Below, one piece after another: positions 10,728-21,801 of a stretch of DNA of 64,000 nucleotides (the first letter of the stretch is position 1; each line of letters starts with the position of its first letter). This stretch comes from Pholiota molesta (Eukaryota > Basidiomycota > Agaricomycetes > Agaricales > Strophariaceae), in assembly GCA_014925825.1 (NCBI GenBank), contig JACGCK010000041.1, forward strand, positions 186,001-250,000. Reading direction: 5' to 3'. Both the position numbers and the translations under genes were made by a program. Below the pieces are notes generated by a model. The model was given only the letters and a program-made list of their open reading frames with translations. It was not told the DNA's origin and searched no databases.

Positions 10728-12910
10728 CTAATCCCACTTATCCACCTTCATCGTCCCCCGCTCCATCAAATTCGTATGCATCTTAAACGCATTCCGCAAC
10801 ATATGCGGCTCATGCCCCGCCCCCCTTCTCAAACACTCCTCCAGCGCCCTTTCATAATACTCCATCAACATCCCCCGATACGCCGGGTGCGCACACCGCC
10901 CAATAATCACCCTCGCCCGCTCCCGCGGACTCAGCCCCCGCACATCCGCGAGCCCCTGCTCCGTCACCACCACATCCAGATCATGCTCCGTCTGGTCCAC
11001 ATGGCTCGCAAACGGGACTATACACGAGATACCCGTGGGGTCCGCGGGCGTGGGGCGCGTGGACGGCGTGTGCATGATGCTGAGCTTCGCGTTGCGCAGG
11101 AAGTCCGCGGAGCCGCCGATCCCGTTCAGCATGCGCGAGCCCAGGGCGTTGGTGGAGTTCGCGTGCGCGTAGATGTCCACCTCGAGCGGCGTGTTCATGG
11201 CGATCACCCCGAGGCGCCGGATCAGCTCGGGGGAGTTGGCGACTTGCTGCGAGCGCAGGAGGAGCCGGTCCTTGTAGTGCTCCCAGTCTACACGACGCAC
11301 ATACGCGGAGTGCGGCAGAAGAAAGAGGGAGGGTGAAGGGATCAGCGATCTAGCATGGCAGAAAGCACAAGAAAGAAAAACAACGCACTCGCATAAAACT
11401 GCTCAAACCCCCCGGACTAAACCTTATACTCGTCGCCGTCGCGAACGACAGCTTCCTCGAGTCCAAAAACTGCAAGAACGTATCCTGCAGCACCTCCGTC
11501 CACACCTGCACCTGCTCAAACGGGCCCTCCGCCAGCCCCCCAATGATACTATTCGCGACGTTCCCGATGCCGGACTGCAAAGGCAGCAGGGAGGGCGGCA
11601 GGCGGCCGGCGGCGACCTCGGACGAGAGGAACTCGATGAGGTGGCGCGCGATGGCCTTGGATTCGGCGGTCTGCGGAGGAGGGAGATGGATGGTCAGCGG
11701 GGGGGAAGGGGAGGGGGGAGGGGGGAGGGACGCACCTCGGGCGCGTTCTCGCCTGTGTTATCGGGCGCGTTGGACTCGACGATCGCCATGACGCGGTCGG
11801 GGTCGATCGGGATCGCCGTCGTGCCGATCCTGTCTTGCGGATGGGTGATGAGCTAAAGATAACCAGAAGAGCTCAATTCAGCACAGATATTCTCGACTGC
11901 CAATCCGCACGACCAGATCGCGTTCTCCTCCCAAGGTTTCCCCGGCAGGGAGAGATGACACGTCAATGACGTCGGACAGAGGAGGGAAGACGCACATATG
12001 GCTGCCGGTGCGGGGGCACGAACGACTGGTTGATATCGTGCAGCCCCTCGAGGTTCGGGATGCGCGTGTTCACCTCGATGACGATGTTCTCCGCGCTCTG
12101 CAGGATCTCCGGCGACGCGCCGACCGACGCGCCGGGCACGATCCAGCCGTCCTCCGTGACCGCCGTCGCCTCCACGACCGCCCAGTCGAGCGGCTTCCGC
12201 GGGTCGCCGTGCGTCTTCCGCAGGTTGTAGTACCCGTACGTGAGGTCCTGCGGGAACATCGAGAGGTGCTTGTCGGAGAACTCGATGCGCCCCGCGTTGA
12301 TGCCTTTCGCGATGTCCTTGCCGACCTGATGGGGGTAGCGGCGGGCGATCCTGGGAGGGGTTGGGGGTGGGTTGGGATAAGAGGGGGAGGAGAGCTTACA
12401 TGTCCATGCGCGCCCAGCGATCCTCGACTTCGGGACCGACGGAGGCGCCGACGAAGAGGTTGAACTTCTTTTTGTGGCGGGGTCTGCTTGGAGGTTGTTC
12501 TGCTCAATGTGATCTGCGATAGCCTGTATCAACAAGACGAGCATGTCAGTCAGACGCATAGCTAGACAAAATCCAGAGAGTAGGCACGTACGGTAGGCAC
12601 AGACTTGGGGTATCCCACACCCGTAAAGCCAGAGAATCCGATCTACAACCCAGTATCAGCACCGTATCCACCTCATCTCAGAGGAACAACGTACGTAGTC
12701 ATCGTTCTACCACAGCGCATCTATCAGATCCACGTTGAGACATCCAAAGACACGACGAGCACGTACCTTGAACAGCGGCGCGAGCTCCTCGGGGTGCACA
12801 AGCTTGTTCAGATACCCGGGGCGGCGCACGCGCTCGAGGAGCTTGGTCGACGGCTGCGCCGCCTTCTTCACAGGCGGCGGGAGATTGCGGAGGAAGGGCG
12901 TGCAGCGCAT
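10728..12910 (-). CDS. ACH1: Acetyl-CoA hydrolase / succinate-acetate CoA-transferase (ACH1)
   Basis: The N-terminus MRCTPFLRN to EELAPLFK is joined through a 12-base micro-exon (NDDY) to [17 protein letters not shown]. Family blocks then follow in order: [111 protein letters not shown] and [16 protein letters not shown]. The last exon ends [15 protein letters not shown]1 enzymes act in mitochondria, moving CoA from succinyl- or propionyl-CoA to acetate. Two single-base losses break the frame: a T5 run at 12469-12473 (should be 6) and a C6 run at 11408-11413 (should be 7). Phase before and after both sites matches the family exactly, so sequencing error is likelier than decay. Confidence 0.88.
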
Positions 12911-14322
12911 AGTGTGCGATTCGGATTGAGTGGTGGAGTGAGAGGTGCTGTTGCTGCGCCGGGCGGAGTCTCAGACACTGGGGGAAGAATGCAGCGGCCT
13001 GGGGGTGGCGTGGGGGTGTGTGGGGTAGTTGGAGAAGAAAACGGATGAGGCTGGTATTTGTATACAGGATCGCGGCGGTGGGGGGTGAGCGTTATCCCTA
13101 CGGCGGGTCGGCAGCCTGGGCTCATCCATACCCCTGGCGTTTACTCGTTCGGCGTGCCACAGGAGTCCAAAGGCTATTTTTGTTTTCCACTCTCGACTCG
13201 TCGGCAGGAGATACCCGGCGCTTTTTCAAACTCCGTCCGATGTACTGTATAATCGGTTGACCATGCAGCGATTTTGCTCCTTGGCACGCTGAGCGCTCTC
13301 ATTCCACCCACCATGATTCTTTCACTAATCCCAACTGTCAAACCTGCTTGTGCTTCCAGAGCTCTGATTACAACATACTCGCTACTTGGTGATTTGTCTT
13401 CGGCCACGTATCATCGATCGATCTCCAACCCATGTTCATATCGTCTCTTGTTTGCTGGCAGCCCTTCGGTCAGCCTTCGGTATCCTGACCTCGAAGAACT
13501 GCGAATATACCGGACCGCACTCTCGCTTTTCAAAACTTATACCCATGTGCACTTTACAGCCACTCGTCGACTCGGAGAAATAGCATCTATCCGTCTATCT
13601 GCCTGTTTGGGTATCTGGTCATCGATCAAAGAGCATCTTAATGCGCGTGGCTCCTCAAACAACTTGACGCGTGATGGAGCCGGTCACGGCGATATATACG
13701 TTCTCCGGGCCTGATCATTGCTTCGCTGTTCTTTAGAGGTTTCTCTTGACTTGATAGTAAGAGCCATGCTGGAGTAGGCCAGATTGGCCTATCCAAGCAG
13801 CTTGGGGTCTGGCGAGGCTCGGAAGCGCGTCGAGCAGGCGAGTATGAGGGCTTTCCAACTTCGAACTTGAAACTATCGTTTGCAACCATGGCGTTCATCG
13901 TGAATGCTCAACCCGATGCCAATCGCAGTCGTAATCCACGTCGGACCCGCTGTTTATATAACGTCGACGATACGACATGGCTATTGAGGTAGATATCTGT
14001 TTTCAAGCAGAGGCACTCGAAAAGTATATATATAATAGATTGCTTTGGGTTGCGCGCACCCAGTCACTCTTTAATGCTCATGAACGGAAGTACGCATCAG
14101 TGCGGACATGCTCATTGGGCTCAAAGGTATTGTCCGCTGGTTCCTATCCCTGTATCTGCATATATAGTCATGATGATACATATTGTATCGGACCCCTTTT
14201 GGTGTGTCAAAATAGTCCGTCAACGGATACCGGCCCTAAATGTTAACGTTCAACAGTTGAACGTTGATAAGTTGACTATGATCATGACTTGACGAGTTTT
14301 GTCGATACTTGAATTGTCGACA
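12911..14322. other. Intergenic region without a gene
   Basis: This spacer lies between the divergent starts of ACH1 and the next F-box gene and must hold both promoters. Frames at 13174-13900 look like chance: no recognisable domain and poor codon bias. Near 14238-14335 the GTTAACGTTCAACAGTTGAACGTTGA-type low-complexity tract recurs just before the F-box gene start. Confidence 0.45.
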
Positions 14323-16006
14323 ATGGAAGTACAGGCTGATGGCGAATCATCGGTGAGTTAGCATGCACTACAATGCCCCGGAAGTTGATGCGACAGGTTT
14401 TACACAACAAACAGCATCCCATATCCCTGCTAGACTTCTCATTAGAGGTCTTAACCGAGATATTGGAGTCACTAGATTGGCCAGATATCTTGCGTCTGAG
14501 GCAGGTGAGCAGCGCGGTACTTTGCAGAGCCTACCGTTCGCTCAGTGAGGGCCTCAGACATGCAAACTGCTGTCGGATGCAACGAAGATAAAACCTATCT
14601 GGATGAACTTGTTCAACGCGTCCAACACGTGTAATCCGTACTCGCCACTGCGCCTGGATCAACCCATAGAACTCTACACTGCGCAGGAGCTCGAATATCT
14701 GGTTTTAAGACGGTACAGCGCAGAGATATTTCGCAAAATGGGTTTCTATCCACCGCTACAGCGCTCCCTGAATCACAACTATCAATTTGACCACGTTACC
14801 CTGGTCAATGGAGGACGCTGGCTATTGCTCGCTTATACTACGGGCTCAGTCGCATATTATGACTTAGACGCCCAAGAACCGATGAAAAGAGTTCTGATAT
14901 CTGAGCAGTCGGAAATTTGCTCGGCTTATGTCATAGTCGACATTGATATCGATAACGAATCTGCATCGTTGTCGTTCAATCTTGCAATGGTTCGGACAAG
15001 TACTGGTGAGTTGGCTCTATTGACTGGACTGAAATCTTGATGCAACTCATATAGTCAGGGCATTCGCCGCTCGCGCAAGTCTGGCGTGTAAATCTCTATA
15101 TCGACGATGCTCATGGGGCTAGCCTGTCGGCCGCGTTGTTATCGTGTTTTCATGTTGAAGTTTACGGCATATTAACGTCATTGTCCATTCTGGGACAGTC
15201 TATTGCAGTCGGCGTTCAAAGAATTGGAGGTATCAAACATTATGTTGAGGTGGTTGGCTGGGCCGAGGCCGACCTTCACAATCGATCACAACCGACGTCT
15301 TTATCCTACCCCAGGACGCTTGTGTTTGGTCTATGGAAACCAGTGAGCAGGCCACTTCTCATCGTCTTCCATTGCCACTAACATAAGTTGATCAGCTTGG
15401 CCTAAGATTGCTTCCAGCAAGCAGGTTATTGGTTCTTGGAAGTAAAGACATCTGCATTTATGATCTGGCATCTATGAAAGAGACTACAAAAATTCCTTCC
15501 GACTTTTACCGTCTTCCTATATCATTGGTATGCCCCTCGCCCACCTGGGATGCCAATATACCTGGGTTTTCAAATAGTCTCTCGCAAACGTACCTTCACC
15601 GACATACGAAGACAATGAGGCTTACTTTCTGCACACCGGAAGCCGTTCTCGGCGTCGAAATTCCTAGTGACGAACCTCCTAGTGACGGTCTTCTTCTCCG
15701 ATGGCCCAGGCTTTTCGAGTTGTTCCGTTTTGGAGACATGCGATGGGGAACAGCCTTTGCTTCCGGTTACAGCGGCACAGTCTTTCATAGAAAACCGTCC
15801 TTTACATGCTGAATTATTCGTGGTCGGAAGAAACTCTCCGTGAAGATCAGGACCATTCGAATTTCATTGTTGTTTCAAATGGTAGGGCGAGGCATGTCAA
15901 CGACATTGCCGCTTTCGATGAAGGATCTGGTCGGGCGGTTGTAGGTCGTTATCTGGGTGAAATTCTTGTACTCGATTTTTCCAGAGCCGCAACCAGAAAT
16001 CAATAA
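14323..16006 (+). CDS. F-box-like protein with beta-propeller-like C-terminal part
   Basis: ATG 14323 gives MEVQADGESS, then a 47-base-class intron and the F-box LLDFSLEVLTEILESLDWPD (near residue 20) followed by CRAYRSLS. A further intron leads to IWMNLFNA and AQELEYLVLRRYSAEI, as in a common Agaricomycete F-box group. The rest has WD-like strands (GGRWLLLAYTTGSVAYYDLD, SRLLVLGSKDICIYDLAS, GRARHVNDIAAFDEGSGRAV, RYLGEILVLDF) ending at TAA 16004-16006. The F-box should bind Skp1; the propeller-like part would select substrate. An A4 run at 15791-15794 shifts the frame. One extra A rejoins FHRK to VLYMLNYSWSEE, so I read this as one gene with a base-call loss, not two genes. Confidence 0.7.
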
Positions 16007-16240
16007 TGCCCTCGAATGTATTCATAATGTATTGGCCACTGTACGAGCCTAAATCGATGATAACAAGTTGGCACCGGTATAGTACGAGATGAATAACAAG
16101 AAGCGTCGGATGGTACTCATGGGCGAGCTCTACGTGAGATATTATAAAAATACATCTAAAATATGTAGTGCTACATGTACATACAATATTCATGGTGCAG
16201 ATACGAGTTGTAAGAGCAGATCGTCAATTCTCAATATTTT

Positions 16241-18490
16241 TTACACTTTCTGTGTTCCATGTCGTTGGACTACATAGTGTCTCGCTGCGCCGTAAACAAT
16301 TCCAGTCAAGATCATGCCAACCTATAGACCGATACTCAATGTTCAAATATCGAAAATTCAGTCATGACAGCGATAAACGTACCCCGGAAAATATGATTGG
16401 TCTCGCCCAATGATATTGACTCGTAAGCAGCGCTCCCAAAATCGGGTTCGCTATATTGTGCATGAATTAGTACGCGCCTTCTTGAGTGGACGATAACGCA
16501 TCACGCACCGAATAATCCAATAAACCCTAAACAAGATTGTATTTCGATATCAACACCCGACGTAGTCCACATAAAAGATCAATAATTCGTACCTCCAAGT
16601 CCGAAATAAATTCCTAGGCGTGTGCCGACTTCGTTGGGGTGATCTGCCATTTGCGCTGTGGGTGAACGTCAATATTGCGAGTGCAGAGGAGATGGGTCCA
16701 CATACCAAACATCGCGGGAGTGAGTGCGATACAAGCCCCGGAGAACACACCAAAGAAGATTCCAAAAATAACAGTTCCAGCGAAATCCTTAACGACAATC
16801 ATCGAAAGCACGATGACTCCTGCGCCGATCGTAGAGAAGGTGGCCATATTGAAGCTTCCGAATTTATGAGAGAGCGCTCCTGGCAAAATACGCCCGAAAA
16901 TGCTGCCAGCGTTTAAGACCGGTACCTAGCGTCAACGAAAGCACGTTAGTATATGAGAGGAGAGCCACAACATTTATACGAGCTTACAGAATAGAACGCC
17001 AACCTCTTCGGGATCCCGTGCGTTACCGCGTTAAGTTGGATGAAGAAAGGCGGGTAGAATAGAGCAAGGAAGCATGGGATAGCGCTAAAGCACGTAGGTC
17101 AGCGACTGCATTCGAGCAGGCAGGTTGGATGAAGCTAACCTAAGCACAAGATAGAGATAGGCAGGTTGGCGAAGCCATTGCATAACAGGAAAAGTAGTGC
17201 TCTTCTCCCTAGGTGGCAAGCGCGTCCGCATCAGCGACATCGCAACGAGAAGAAGGAAGACATTCATCGCAGCGCTAATCCGGACTGCGTTATGGAATCC
17301 AATTGACCCGTTGATCAACCTATTGAGCATGATCGGATGGATCACCGCTCCTGAGTAAAACAAAGTCAGTACTTCGGCCGAGAACGAAGCATTGAAAATG
17401 ACGCATTCAAGCGGACGGCGTACCTACTGCTGATCCAGACGACACGATGCCCACTGCAAACGCTCTTTTTCGCTTGAAGTAATGGCCAGGAATAGCTAAG
17501 CCTGCACGGAAGATATCAGGAACATCATTCCACGGTAAGATGAGACGATGATGATACGAACTGGACGAATATGTTAGCCCGCATGCCAGGCCGAGGGCAA
17601 CCCCATTGGTCAAAAAGACCTAAGTACTCTGTCAGACTCGCCTGAAAGCACGCTGAGAAATGTGATTTTACCTGGTAATATGATCCTTGATGGGATATGG
17701 ACAGCATGAACACTGTGGGTTCGTGAAGAAAAGCTGCAAGGAGGGATGATTGCAAGTCACCTACGAGCAACGGCATATAGCAGGATGGATGAAGCTACGA
17801 GATGGTAGCTTTATACGCAGAGATGCGGCAGAGTTAGAACCACCAGATAAAGCATTGGATTCGAAGAAAGGGACGTACAAATATCCTCTATCAAACAACC
17901 TCCCTGTAAAAATTCCTGGGGCAAAATTTAGGCAAATTTGTACACCACCAATCCATCTAAGCAAGGTAAACCATTTATTCAGAGTTCGACCATCGTACTA
18001 TGAGAACAACAAAACGTACCCGATCTCGCTTGTAGAGAATTTTTGCAAATATTCACGAACATAATAGTCCTCGTAGACACCGAAGGATGCTATATACCTA
18101 GAAATATATAGAGCATGAGCGGGGATAATAATCAGTGAACAAGCCACTCCACACCCGCCGCGTCAATTGGGCCGTGGTAATTGGCATTGACAGTGAACAT
18201 ACCCAAAACATGTGAACTGAATAAGGAAGCTGGGTAATAGATGTGCCACGGTGAGAACGGGCGATATATGGGTGGCAAATGATGTGCACGACGTACGCTC
18301 CAGCTATTGTCGACCAAGCCCTCCAGCCCCCTTCAGGAAACTCAATCGGCGCCGGCTGCTCCTCCACATCCACCTCCTTCGTTGTCGCGGGTTGGAACTT
18401 GACATCGAGCTGTAATTTCTCATCTACAATGGTAGATGATCGCGCTGTGGCCGACTCCATGGCATGCGCAGTCTCCCCGGATACAGCCAT
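16241..18490 (-). CDS. MFS transporter, monocarboxylate (MCT/MCH) type
   Basis: The start MAVSGETAHAMESA leads to FPEGGWRAWSTIAGA, the hallmark before helix 1 in fungal MCH-like carriers. Micro-exons join SFGVYEDYYVREYL, STSEIGWIGGVQICLNFAPG, GRLFDRGY, GLACGLTYSSS, YFKRKRAFAVGIVSSGSAVG, FHNAVRISAAMNVFLLLVA, GSIFGRILPGALSHKFGSFN, TPAMFGMW, RLGIYFGLGG and LTSQYHWARPIIFSG. The end is QRHGTQKV and TAA at 16241-16243. Twelve helices are expected at the plasma membrane or an organelle. Fungal members carry monocarboxylates, riboflavin and other small acids; the substrate cannot be told from sequence. About ten introns, no frame break seen. Some small exon joins in the first 500 bases are less certain. 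Confidence 0.82.
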
Positions 18491-19089
18491 GACGAGAAAA
18501 GGAGTTCAAAGACGGAGGCAAGGCCAAAGAGCAGAGGATGGTTGGGGATGCAGGAAAAGAGGCACCGCTAGGGTATTAATCTCTTTCAATGGCGACATGT
18601 TGAACCTGCCTGTCCAGGGTGCAATGATATGAGCAGCAGGCCATTCAATTTCTAAGCATATCCATGCCCGAATCCTGACCGAGCTATCGACACATCGTCA
18701 TAAGCGTACTTTAAATGCATCACGCGCACACAGCGTCCCATCCTCGTTTAGACAACCGGTCCATCTATAAGCCGCCGCCGGAACAAGCTCAGCTAGAGTA
18801 GCGACACAAAGGACTGAAGAACGCAAAGCTGGATAACGCTGTCTGCTATCTCCAAGGCTGAAAAATTAACTTGGAAAGTTGAGCGGTCAGATTGGGCAAC
18901 TAGATTGTACGAAGTATCACGACTAAAGTGCGTTCAGTAATGGATCTTGAAAAAGATTATTAAATGCCTCAATTGGCAATGGTGTACTTCAACAATTTGA
19001 ATATAAGTATTGGCATGTTTGCCGTGAGCCTTTGCCGTCATCACCTTGCTGAAAGCAATGGTCCCCCACTGTCGAAATTCACTATATAT

Positions 19090-19385
19090 GGATAGATGTT
19101 AAGAAATCGTAAATATTTACCTGTGCATGGATTGGCAAGCATAAGCAAACAATGCATTCCCTATCGACTTGTGAAAATGTTGAGAAATCGTAAATATTTA
19201 CTCGAACATGGAATGGCAAGCACGGGCAAACAATACATTCCCTATCGACTTGTGAAAATGTTGAGAAATCGTAAATATTTACCTGAGCATGAATTGCCAA
19301 GCACGAGCAAACAATGCCTTCCCTATCGACTTGCAAGTTGCGAAAATGTTGAGAAATCGTAAATATTTACCTGGGTACAGACTAA
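19090..19385. repeat. Tandem repeat, 81-bp unit, 3.5 copies, each with a 12-bp palindrome
   Basis: Units start at about 19096, 19177, 19258 and 19346 (spacings 81, 81 and 88). Each opens ATGTTRAGAAATC and continues with the perfect palindrome GTAAATATTTAC, then a more variable middle and CCCTATCGACTTG. The last spacing is larger because of a 7-base insertion. Since 81 is a multiple of three, open frames appear on both strands (a 27-residue repeat), but these look like by-products. Confidence 0.85.
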
Positions 19386-19539
19386 CAACCAGTACAGAGC
19401 TGGAAATATAATTCTTTTGAGGTCTTGAATTGGTTTACTCTGCTCAATTTTTTTTTTGGGCTCAATTCCAACTCAATTCCGACTTTTTTTTGATTCAACT
19501 GCAAAATCATAGAAGCAATTTCACGCAATTTCTATTTCT

Positions 19540-19680
19540 AAGGGCTACGTACGGAGGCGCAAGGCGCCGACTCAAAGGGGGTCCAGGGGCGCAGCCCCGG
19601 CAAGCTGTTGCCCAGAGCGAAGCAGGAGGTGAGTGCGAAGCGCGAACCTCCGACGCGTAGTGGCGGGCATAAAGCTTGTG
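19540..19680. mobile_element. GC-rich transposon-like remnant
   Basis: A sharply bounded GC-rich block in AT-rich DNA contains a GGCGCAAGGCGCC hairpin, GGGGCGCAGCCCC, and repeated GCGAAGC/GCGAAGCGCGAA words. Two T-runs with CAATTCCAACTCAATTCC precede it. This composition is common at ends of fungal mobile elements, but no coding domain, target duplication or intact terminus is visible, so class is unknown. Confidence 0.3.
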
Positions 19681-20775
19681 ACCAAAATATGACAGTTAAA
19701 ATTACATAATCTTCTTCAGCAAGGTGTTGAGGAGACCGAAGGTCGACCTTTTATCTACTAACTACTCTGCGCTAATATTCTGGCACAAAATACCGGACCC
19801 GGTTAGATAGATATCCTTTCTCTCAAACGATCTCTTATTTATTGTGGCCATGAACAGTAGGAATACATACCTAATCGTCAATCACAATATGGTTTGGTCA
19901 ACCGGCTTTTATTCTTTCTGAAGTACGCAGCTCAGGATGTCGAGCGTTTCGAGAAATCAGTAATGTTCCCACCTTTGTTCGCCGTTTACCGATTTCAGGT
20001 ACACCAGAAAATTATACGTCTGGGCAGCGTCACCGCGGAGACATGCCACTCTTTCGAGTTGCTTTCGAGCTCATGAAAACATCTCTATATTCGAGGATTA
20101 TCCCGAGTCCATCTATGACGTCTTCACGACATCCTGGGGATGTCGAAATACAACATCGTGCTCTTTAGCGTTCTAACCTCTGAACAACTGCGAACTGCGT
20201 AAAATTTAAATTGCTCTGGATTTGATTCGAATGAGGGCAAGGCCAAAGGCTTTTGCTTAGCGGCTCTTCATGAATATTACAACTAGGGAAGGGTAGTCAG
20301 ACGCATCGAGTTATTAGACATGGTAAATAGTTAAGGCCGCGGAACTCCGAGCCTTGCTTCGGCGTCAGTACTATTCCTGGACACCGGGACGCCGGGCCGT
20401 CGGGACAGACCCGACGCTGGCAATATGCAGGCTCGGGCTGCTCGATGCTCCAGAATGCTCCCTCCCTTGACTACTTAAAACACCGTGGACACCAAGTGGA
20501 CACATGTACTGAAACACTGCCGAGTGGCGCCCCAATGGAATAGAGATATCAGAAAATGTAATATGTATGTACTATTTACAATACACACCTGCCAGAAGTA
20601 GTGCGTACGAATAAATTAGGTGGATGAGGGAGTCGAAAGCAGAGCCTATATCACAGAAGATGAATGAATGGATGAATACAGCATCAAAAAATAACTCCCA
20701 GAAAAGAAACGAAGACCAAAGACAATACAGATCACAAAGAGAGAAAAGCACGAAGAACGAAGAAGAAAAAAGCCA

Positions 20776-21801
20776 TCACTCCAAGGTAATCACCCGCATG
20801 CGCTCCAGCGTATCCCAGCTGGGCAGCCCAAACAGCTCCGGCAGCTTATTCCACATCAGCGCGCTGTCCGCCACACACAGCTGCTTGAACGCGGCATTGC
20901 ACACCGCGCAGAAGTCCTTGTCGTACACATCCGAGTGGTCCTCGAAGTAGTCCAGGAAGCCCGCCATGTCCCACCCGCTCAGGATGTCCGCGCAGTGCTG
21001 CCGCGTCGCCGCGCACGCCGTGCCCGTGCAGCCCTCCAGCGGCGCGCCCGCGAGCTTCGCCATGTTCACCGCGTTGCGGTGCTGCATCGAGAGCAGCTTC
21101 TGGCGCCCGACGATCGCCATGCGCTTGTCCTCCCAGCCGAACGCGAGCTCCTCCTCGCCCCACGGCGCCGAGTCGAGCGTCTTCTCGAAGGGGTGGCTGC
21201 TGACGCAGTACAGGATGGAGGGCAGCAGCCAGGTGAGGTCGAACTCCCGCGCGATGCGGAAGGCCGCGAAGGGCGTGTTGTCGACCGGGGGGATGGTGCG
21301 GAGCGCGTCGCGCTGTCGCCACCCTTCGAGGGTCATGGGGAACGTCGAGGAGAGGTGGTGGAGTGCTCGCCTGCGCAGGTATTGGACGTCGTACTTGAGG
21401 CTGAGACGCAGGACGGCTTCCACGATGGGCAGCTCGGTCGGGGCTGGCGGCGGCTCAAAATAGCTTTTATGACCATACGTGGTCACTAATTGGTCGCGAA
21501 GAACGGAAGAAGCAACACACCTCGAGTCGAATACGGCCTTCAGGAAGAATGCCATGTCCTTCGCAGAGTCGTATACGGTGACAATGGGGCACCCGTCCAT
21601 CATGGCATTTCCTCCCTCTGGTGCTGGGAACGCCAGCATGTCTTTGAAGACAGACGAGCGGGCGCCCAGCAGTCCGCTGTAGACACGGAAGAGGGACTTC
21701 TCGGCCTTGAGAATCAAGTTCCCATCCTCGAACCAGAGGTCTTCGACTGGCGCAGCCTCGTCGTGGATGTGCTCTGCGGAGGGTAGGTCGTTTCTGGTCA
21801 T
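20776..21801 (-). CDS. BTB/POZ domain protein
   Basis: The N-terminal BTB fold is clear: DLWFEDGNLILKAEKSLFRV near residues 20-40, LLGARSSVFKDMLAFP, PIVTVYDSAKDMAFFLKAVFDS, and IVEAVLRLSLKYDVQYLRRRAL near residue 130. The C-terminal half is the usual Agaricomycete extension (FRIAREFDLTWLLPSILY) with paired cysteines (CTGTACAATRQHC, FCAVCNAAFKQLC). A 57-base stretch at 21464-21520 has GT-AG ends, is a multiple of three and has no stop. Removing it joins FDSS to YFEPPPAPTE as in relatives, so it is almost surely an intron and the protein is about 322 residues. BTB proteins dimerise and many are Cullin-3 adaptors; this one's partner is unknown. Confidence 0.85.
   Translation of the reverse strand: MTRNDLPSAEHIHDEAAPVEDLWFEDGNLILKAEKSLFRVYSGLLGARSSVFKDMLAFPAPEGGNAMMDGCPIVTVYDSAKDMAFFLKAVFDSRCVASSVLRDQLVTTYGHKSYFEPPPAPTELPIVEAVLRLSLKYDVQYLRRRALHHLSSTFPMTLEGWRQRDALRTIPPVDNTPFAAFRIAREFDLTWLLPSILYCVSSHPFEKTLDSAPWGEEELAFGWEDKRMAIVGRQKLLSMQHRNAVNMAKLAGAPLEGCTGTACAATRQHCADILSGWDMAGFLDYFEDHSDVYDKDFCAVCNAAFKQLCVADSALMWNKLPELFGLPSWDTLERMRVITLE

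Larger units (their letters stand above)
18491..20775. other. Long intergenic region with repeats
   Basis: No protein gene is supported. It holds the 81-bp tandem repeat (19090-19385) and a GC-rich transposon-like block (19540-19680) after two poly-T runs. The 900 bases before the BTB gene are plain spacer and probable 3' UTR. Confidence 0.5.

Noticed and set aside
13174..13898. Overlapping frames on both strands in the ACH1 to F-box spacer
   Set aside because: Each lacks domain similarity and splice context; treated as chance.
19082..19362. Repeat-encoded proteins on both strands of the 81-bp array
   Set aside because: Open frames exist only because 81 is a multiple of three; no start context, domain or codon bias.
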